DNA from: Agromyces aurantiacus
GTDB lineage: Bacteria; Actinomycetota; Actinomycetes; Actinomycetales; Microbacteriaceae
NCBI RefSeq assembly: GCF_016907355.1
Contig: NZ_JAFBBW010000001.1
Location: 3,534,001-3,598,000, forward strand
DNA: 64,000 bases
Direction: 5' to 3'
Shown here: positions 60,221 through 64,000 of the stretch, in pieces
Layout: the number at the start of each line of letters is the position of its first letter
How positions within the stretch are numbered: position 1 is the stretch's first letter
Translations under genes and position numbers: made by a program
Notes under the pieces: model-generated
What the model saw: only the letters and a program-made list of their open reading frames with translations
Told to the model about the DNA's origin: nothing
Databases searched by the model: none

Positions 60221-60679
60221 ATGAGGCCGAGACTCGTGAGGACCGCGGCGGTCACCGCGGCGCTGGCGTTCGGGGGCGCGTTCGCGGTCGGGAACACGGA
60301 GGCGGCGTTGGCGGCACCCCCGCCGACGTCGGTGTTCGTGGATGCGCGGATCGATGGGGTGGGCACCCGCATCACCCTCAACGCGCAGCGGCAGGTCGTG
60401 ATCACCGCCACGGGAACGGCCGCGTCCAACCCGTTCGAGCCCTACTACGGCCCCGACGGGTCGAGCGACGAACCGCAGTTCGACTTCCTCGCGCCGTATG
60501 AGACGCCCTACTCCCTCGTCGCCCGCGTCGGAGACGGCTCGTGGGTGGCCGTCGGCTCCGGCCCCACCACCGTGACGGGCAAGGGCAAGCTCCAGCTCGC
60601 CTTCAACGATGTCGTCGGCGACTACGCCGACAACGTCGGCGGCTTCACGGCGACGATCGAGATCACGTCGGCGCGCTGA
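60221..60679 (+). CDS. Secreted LecA-like (PA-IL-type) small protein
   Basis: A 152-residue exported protein: signal peptide 1-32 (RTAAVTAALAFGGAFAVG, cleavage near ALAA), then a 120-residue beta-sandwich. ITLNAQRQVVITATGTAASN, the PYYGPDGSSDEP loop, YSLVARVGDGSWVAVGSGPT and KLQLAFNDVVGDYADNVGGF follow the order of strands and Ca2+/galactose-binding loops in PA-I galactophilic lectins. The lectin-type YxxD/ND loop is present as FNDVVGDYADN, so Ca2+ and galactoside binding are plausible but unproven. Ribosome site GGGAGGAG at 60207-60215. Monocistronic in a 259-bp spacer with no other clear signal. Confidence 0.8.
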   Translation: MRPRLVRTAAVTAALAFGGAFAVGNTEAALAAPPPTSVFVDARIDGVGTRITLNAQRQVVITATGTAASNPFEPYYGPDGSSDEPQFDFLAPYETPYSLVARVGDGSWVAVGSGPTTVTGKGKLQLAFNDVVGDYADNVGGFTATIEITSAR

Positions 60680-60725
60680 GTCCGCCGGCGGCGCCAGGTG
60701 GTCGACCGCCCCGTGTGCTGGTCGG

Positions 60726-61238
60726 TCAGAACAGTCGCCGCTGCGCCACCACCTCGGCGCCCTCGAGCTCGAGCAGCCGCCGCTTGCGGTCGAGCCCGCC
60801 CGCATACCCGGTGAGCGACCCGTCGGCGCCGACCACCCGGTGGCACGGCACCACGATGCTCAGCGGGTTGCGCCCGACCGCGCCGCCGACGCGCCGCGCG
60901 AGGTTCCGGTCGCCGAGCCGCAGGGCGAGCTCCCCGTAGGTTGTGGTCTCGCCGTACGGGATGTCGCGCAGCATCCGCCACACCGCCTGCTGGAAGTCGT
61001 CGCCGGTCGGTGCAAGGGGCAGGTCGAAGCGGATGCGACGCTCCGCGAGGTACTCGTCGAGCTCGACGCCGAGCCGGCTGATGACCGGGTCGGCGTTCGC
61101 GTCGACGGCGGCGCCGAGCGAGTCGGGGGCGGGCGGATGCCAGTGACCCGGGAAGTAGACGCCCGCGAGCCCGCCGTCGTCGGCGGCGACGAGGAGGTCG
61201 CCGAGACCGGTCGGCAGCGTGGCGTGGCGGCGGGTCAT
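60726..61238 (-). CDS. ogt: Methylated-DNA-protein-cysteine methyltransferase
   Basis: A 170-residue O6-alkylguanine-DNA alkyltransferase. The active site PCHRV is at about residues 131-135 with the acceptor Cys132, preceded by the arginine-finger helix GGAVGRNPLSIVV and the helix-turn-helix FQQAVWRMLRDIPYGETTTY; GYAGGLDRKRRLLELEG closes the domain. It removes O6-alkyl groups from guanine in a suicide reaction. The ATG at 61238 gives the usual short Ogt N-terminus (MTRRHATLPTGLGDLLVAAD). The AidB-like gene at 12.3 kb is another alkylation-linked protein but not nearby. Confidence 0.94.
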   Translation of the reverse strand: MTRRHATLPTGLGDLLVAADDGGLAGVYFPGHWHPPAPDSLGAAVDANADPVISRLGVELDEYLAERRIRFDLPLAPTGDDFQQAVWRMLRDIPYGETTTYGELALRLGDRNLARRVGGAVGRNPLSIVVPCHRVVGADGSLTGYAGGLDRKRRLLELEGAEVVAQRRLF

Positions 61239-61350
61239 GCGTCGATTCTCGCGCGGCATCCGCTCGCGGGGCGCGCGGGAATCGGACGTCGCCGGGACCC
61301 GAATTGGGGGTGCGGTCCGGATGCCACCGCCCTCGCTGCCTTCAGACCCA

Positions 61351-61368
61351 TGTACACAAATATGTACA
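61351..61368 (+). promoter_or_regulatory. YefM-type operator: two TGTACA boxes 12 bp apart
   Basis: TGTACACAAATATGTACA: TGTACA at 61351-61356 and 61363-61368, centre to centre 12 bp, followed by TATCAT (61375-61380) as a probable -10 and the ATG at 61387, so the message has almost no leader. E. coli YefM-YoeB binds paired repeats with TGTACA cores at this same spacing (as I recall the literature). The operator and the Phd/YefM-like domain encoded next to it fit each other. Confidence 0.8.
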
Positions 61369-61386
61369 GATCGCTATCATGAGGAC

Positions 61387-61884
61387 ATGGAAGACGCAGC
61401 TCGCCGCCTCACCGCGCCGGCCGTGGTGCCGGTCGCGGAGGCGCGCGCCGGGCTCTCGAGCATCCTCCGCGACTTCCGGGCCCGCGGGAAGGACGCGGGC
61501 ACCGTCGTGATCGGATCGCATCGCCGCCCCGAGGCCGTCCTGCTCCCCTACGAGGCCTTCACCTCGCTCTCATCCGCAGATGCCGGCGCACACGCGTCGA
61601 CGCTCGAGCTCCTCCGCCGACGCAAGCCGCTCATCGAGCGCCTGGCGCGGGCCAACCGCATCCGCTCGGTCTTCGTGTTCGGTTCCGTAGGGCGCGGCGA
61701 GGAGACCGCTGAGAGCGATGTCGACCTGCTGGTCGACCCCGAACCTGACGCGTCCCTGTTCGACCTCGCACAGTTCGAGCTCGACCTCGAGGCGCTGCTC
61801 GACCGCCCCGTCGATGTGGTCTCACGTCGTTCGCTCGACCCCGAGCGCGATCGCGCCGTGCTGCACGAGGCCGTCGAGCTGTGA
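61387..61884 (+). CDS. mntA: Phd/YefM-like domain fused to a MntA-type nucleotidyltransferase antitoxin
   Basis: A 165-residue fusion. Residues about 12-60 resemble a Phd/YefM antitoxin N-domain (VVPVAEARAGLSSILRDFRA, GTVVIGSHRRPEAVLLPYEA), the DNA-binding fold of type II antitoxins. Residues about 75-165 form a minimal nucleotidyltransferase with FGSVGRGEETAESDVDLLVD, i.e. GS-x10-DxD (Gly99-Ser100, Asp111, Asp113) and a later Asp in PVDVVS. In the MntA/HepT type VII system the nucleotidyltransferase AMPylates the HepT toxin to silence it; the added domain could give it autorepression. Its stop overlaps the hepT start (GTGA). Longer in-frame starts exist but would include the operator. Confidence 0.88.
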   Translation: MEDAARRLTAPAVVPVAEARAGLSSILRDFRARGKDAGTVVIGSHRRPEAVLLPYEAFTSLSSADAGAHASTLELLRRRKPLIERLARANRIRSVFVFGSVGRGEETAESDVDLLVDPEPDASLFDLAQFELDLEALLDRPVDVVSRRSLDPERDRAVLHEAVEL

Positions 61885-62216
61885 GGCCGTCAGACCGGGT
61901 CGACCGCTGGCTCGACGACCTGGCTTCCAGCTTGGACACGGCGGCCGCACTCGTCGCGCGTGGGCGCGCCGCGTTCGACGGCGACCCGGCGATCCCGCTC
62001 GCGTTCGAGGCGCTGTCGAACCGCGTCGGCGACCTGGCGAAGCGGCTCGTCGCCGCCGATCCCTCACGCTTCCGCGACCCGATCTGGTCGCAGGCCGCGC
62101 GCAACCGCGATTGCGTGGTGCACCATTACGACCGCGTCGACAGCGACGCCCTCTGGCAGACGGTCGCGCGCAGCTTCCCCGAGCTCCGCGCGGTGCTCGA
62201 CCGCGTTCGCGGCTGA
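61881..62216 (+). CDS. hepT: HepT-family toxin (HEPN RNase)
   Basis: A 111-residue all-helical HEPN protein. The catalytic motif R-x4-H-x-Y is present as R76-DCVV-H81-H-Y83, with the Tyr expected to be the AMPylation site. The preceding helices (ALSNRVGDLAKRLVAADPSR) match HepT. In related systems HepT cleaves RNA or tRNA ends and is held inactive by its MntA partner. The GTG at 61881 overlaps the antitoxin stop, so the two are translated as a pair. The 250-bp spacer after it (62217-62466) holds no gene I can support. Confidence 0.9.
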   Translation: MRPSDRVDRWLDDLASSLDTAAALVARGRAAFDGDPAIPLAFEALSNRVGDLAKRLVAADPSRFRDPIWSQAARNRDCVVHHYDRVDSDALWQTVARSFPELRAVLDRVRG

Positions 62217-62466
62217 TCAGGCCTACCCCACGAACGTCTTGGACGCCTTCGCCGCGATCCGATCCGGCTCCTTCGCCGTCAGCCACCCGTCGAACGCGCG
62301 CGGCTGACCCCTCGCGTCGGGAGCATCCGGTTCGGCGTGCCGTCGTCGAGCCCGCGTTCCCCGAGGGACCAAGTCCCCGGCCGCCTGGCCCGCCGCACCG
62401 CAGACTGGCTGCCGTGCGCCCCGCCGGCAATCGGCCGCGCACCGCGAGAGCCTGAGGAGGAACATC

Positions 62467-63432
62467 ATGCGTGCAGCCGTCGTGACGGCGTTCGACCAGC
62501 CGGTCGCCCTCGAGGACCGAGCGGTCCCTGAGCCGGGGCCCGGCCAGGTGCTCGTCCGCCTCGAGGCGTGCGGGCTCTGCCACACCGACATCCACGCCAT
62601 GCGCGGCGACTGGCCGGTCAAGCCCGGCCTGCCGTTCGTGCCCGGGCACGAGGGCGTCGGCATCGTCGAGAAGCTCGGCGACGGCGTGACGTCCCGGTCG
62701 GTCGGCGAGCGCGTCGCGATGCCGTGGCTCGGGCACGCGTGCGGCGAGTGCCGGTTCTGCGTCTCGGGCCGCGAGAACCTGTGCGAGCAGCAGCAGAACA
62801 CGGGGTACTCGATCGACGGCGGCTACGCCGAGTACCTGGTCGCCGATGCGAAGTTCGCCTCGCCGGTGCCCGAGGGCATCTCGGCGCTGGATGCCGCACC
62901 GCTCACGTGCGCCGGCGTGACGACGTATGCGGCCGTGAAGAACGCGCACGTGGTGCCCGGCGAGCGGGTCGCCGTGTGGGGCGTCGGCGGGCTCGGCCAC
63001 CTCGCGGTGCAGTACGCCCGACTGGTCGGTGCCGAGGTGATCGGGGTCGACATCACGCAGGAGAAGCTCGACCTCGCGCGCGAGCTCGGGGCCGACCACG
63101 TGGTCGACGCCTCGGCTGGCGACCCGGTCGCGGCGATCGCCGAACTCGGCGGGGCGGATGTCGCGATCGTGCTCGCCGTCGCACCCCAGGTCTTCGACCA
63201 GGCGTTCACGTCGCTGAACCGCGGCGGCCGGATGGTGCTCGTCTCGCTGCCCGCCGAGGGCACCCTCACCGTGCCCGTGTTCGACACCGTGCTGAAGGGC
63301 ACCACGCAGAAGGGGCGGATGTCGCGACATCCGCACCTCCTGCATGCTCACGACGACGGCTACGGCGCCCCCGGGAGGGACTCGCACGCGATCATGTCGT
63401 TGTCCATGTCGAGCTGGGCGACGTCGCCGTAG
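62467..63432 (+). pseudogene. Zinc alcohol dehydrogenase, 3'-truncated (AdhP-like)
   Basis: Residues 1-279 are an ordinary zinc alcohol dehydrogenase: CGLCHTDIHAMRGDW with Zn ligand Cys37, GHEGVGIVEKLGDGV, structural-zinc cysteines in CGECRFCVSGRENLCEQQ, Rossmann turn WGVGGLGHLAVQYA and FDTVLKGTT. At about 63305 homology stops; the frame then reads 42 unrelated residues across a palindrome and into the opposite strand of the next gene. The usual terminal 60 residues (the ...IVGTR.DL... region that closes the catalytic domain) are gone. AdhP-type enzymes are normally about 335-345 residues. The product is likely inactive. GAGGAGG ribosome site at 62454-62460. Confidence 0.8.
63315..63334. repeat. 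20-bp perfect palindrome at the alcohol dehydrogenase breakpoint
   Basis: GCGGATGTCGCGACATCCGC, fully self-complementary, located ten bases after the last recognisable dehydrogenase codon and 26 bp before the convergent surface-protein stop. It may be a terminator or the footprint of a rearrangement. Confidence 0.75.
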
Positions 63433-64000
63433 TACGGGTAGTAGTAGTTGAACCAGCTCTGCGCCTGCGACCAGGTCGCAAAGTCGCTGCAGTTTTTCGT
63501 GTTGCCCGGGTTGGATGGAGTCGGAGTCGGAGTGGGCGCTGGCGCCGACGCACACTCGGTCAGGCTGGCGACCGCCGACGAAAGGGAACCGGTGCCACCG
63601 AGGAGCACGACGGTGTCAGGGGCGAACGCGAGGATCTGGTCGCGCACGACCTTGGGCACGCAGCCCTGCTGCACGATGAACATCGGAGCCCCGAGCGAGC
63701 CGGCAAGCGCACCGCCGGCGAGTGCGTCGGGGAAGTTCGTCCCATTGGCGAGGAACACTGTGGACGCGCTGGAGAAGCCTGCGCCGTTCACGAGCACGCT
63801 CGTCGCATAGCGGTCGCTGCCGCCGTGCCGCGTCACCTCGGCGAACGCCGATTGCAGCGAGTTCTCGATCCCGGAGCTCACGGCACCGGTGCCGCCCGCG
63901 ATCCGCACGGTCGACGCGCCGATGTTCGTGAGTGTCGTGCGCGTTGCGAGGTCGAGGCTCGATGCGCCGCCCGGGACGAGAACGACGCCGCCGCCGTACG
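63360..64000 (-). CDS. Cell-wall-binding repeat (Cwb2) protein with C-terminal excalibur domain, 5' end outside window
   Basis: At least 213 residues, entering from the right edge. Two Cwb2-type segments are visible (VLVPGGASSLDLATRTTLTN to STVRIAGGTGAVSSGIENSL, then VTRHGGSDRYATSVLVNGAG with LAGGALAGSLGAPMFI), which bind cell-wall polymers. A Thr-Pro linker (APTPTPTPSNPG) leads to an excalibur domain NCSDFATWSQAQSWFNYYYP ending LDMDNDMIACESLP, a Ca2+-binding D-x-D-x-D...C pattern. It is a secreted, surface-attached protein; any enzymatic N-terminus lies beyond the window. Base composition is somewhat A/T-richer than its neighbours. Confidence 0.88.
   Translation of the reverse strand, partial: YGGGVVLVPGGASSLDLATRTTLTNIGASTVRIAGGTGAVSSGIENSLQSAFAEVTRHGGSDRYATSVLVNGAGFSSASTVFLANGTNFPDALAGGALAGSLGAPMFIVQQGCVPKVVRDQILAFAPDTVVLLGGTGSLSSAVASLTECASAPAPTPTPTPSNPGNTKNCSDFATWSQAQSWFNYYYPYYGDVAQLDMDNDMIACESLPGAP

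Noticed and set aside
62217..62466. Minus-strand frame ending near 62223 with a C-terminus reading FDGWLTAKEPDRIAAKASKT
   Set aside because: The last 25 residues look protein-like, but further upstream the frame runs antisense to the alcohol dehydrogenase and has no family similarity I recognise; at most a very short remnant.
62467..63432. The 321-codon dehydrogenase frame as a novel fusion protein
   Set aside because: The last 42 residues are the antisense reading of the neighbouring excalibur gene and carry no fold; truncation explains it better.
53456..64000. A prophage, integrative element or insertion sequence
   Set aside because: No integrase, transposase, tRNA-linked attachment repeat or phage gene is visible, although the toxin-antitoxin pair and truncated gene suggest an unstable region.

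Overview
The window is very GC-rich (well over 70 percent by eye), densely coded on both strands, uses GTG starts and G/C third positions throughout, and places GGAGG-type ribosome sites close to start codons. With QcrB-type cytochrome b, maltokinase, HxlR/QorB pairs, F420-type nitroreductases, Cwb2/excalibur surface proteins and the recurring 'gcatccg'/'ggatgcc' words, it looks like an actinobacterium of the Microbacteriaceae, with Agromyces or a close relative as the best guess (inference). I see no rRNA, tRNA, CRISPR array, integrase or transposase.

Layout. 1-2.4 kb: the start of a sugar ABC binding lipoprotein divergent from a BadF/NagK-type sugar kinase. 2.4-8.8 kb: acetyltransferase, a manganese-type yybP-ykoY riboswitch in front of terC, a CsbD stress protein, and a heterodimeric ABC exporter with one degenerate ATP site. 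8.9-14.6 kb: MFS permease, maltokinase, methyltransferase-like membrane protein, AidB-like acyl-CoA dehydrogenase, RimJ-like acetyltransferase. 14.6-23.3 kb: SNF2 helicase, GyrI-like and hemerythrin proteins, small-molecule kinase, DUF1801, DUF4232 lipoprotein, F420-type enzyme, and a divergent HxlR/NmrA quinone-reductase pair. 23.4-31.8 kb: secreted M6 metalloprotease, DUF389 and DUF2207-like membrane proteins, a TetR-controlled DHA2 drug exporter with two matching operators, and a CBS-domain protein.

31.8-53.5 kb is the carbohydrate and surface part: a large secreted rhamnogalacturonan lyase (PL11) with a LacI-type operator; an orphan cytochrome b paralogue that has lost both predicted heme bH ligands and is translationally coupled to an F420-type protein; a cluster of palindromic repeats around a 16-unit GGGGCC-type array; a glycine-rich parallel-beta-helix exoprotein; and a six-gene minus-strand operon (LacI regulator, two permeases, binding lipoprotein, LamG-GH32, GH32-like) for uptake and intracellular hydrolysis of a fructose-containing oligosaccharide. 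One candidate LacI operator of that operon lies inside the first permease gene and is spelled with two TTA codons. A GT39 mannosyltransferase follows, then a remnant of a TetR gene.

53.7-64 kb: a lipoprotein divergent from a 1406-residue BTAD/nSTAND/beta-propeller regulator with a predicted membrane span, a small secreted LecA-like protein, an Ogt DNA-repair protein, an MntA/HepT toxin-antitoxin pair whose antitoxin is fused to a Phd/YefM-like domain and preceded by a YefM-like TGTACA operator, a 3'-truncated alcohol dehydrogenase, and the 3' part of a Cwb2/excalibur surface protein.
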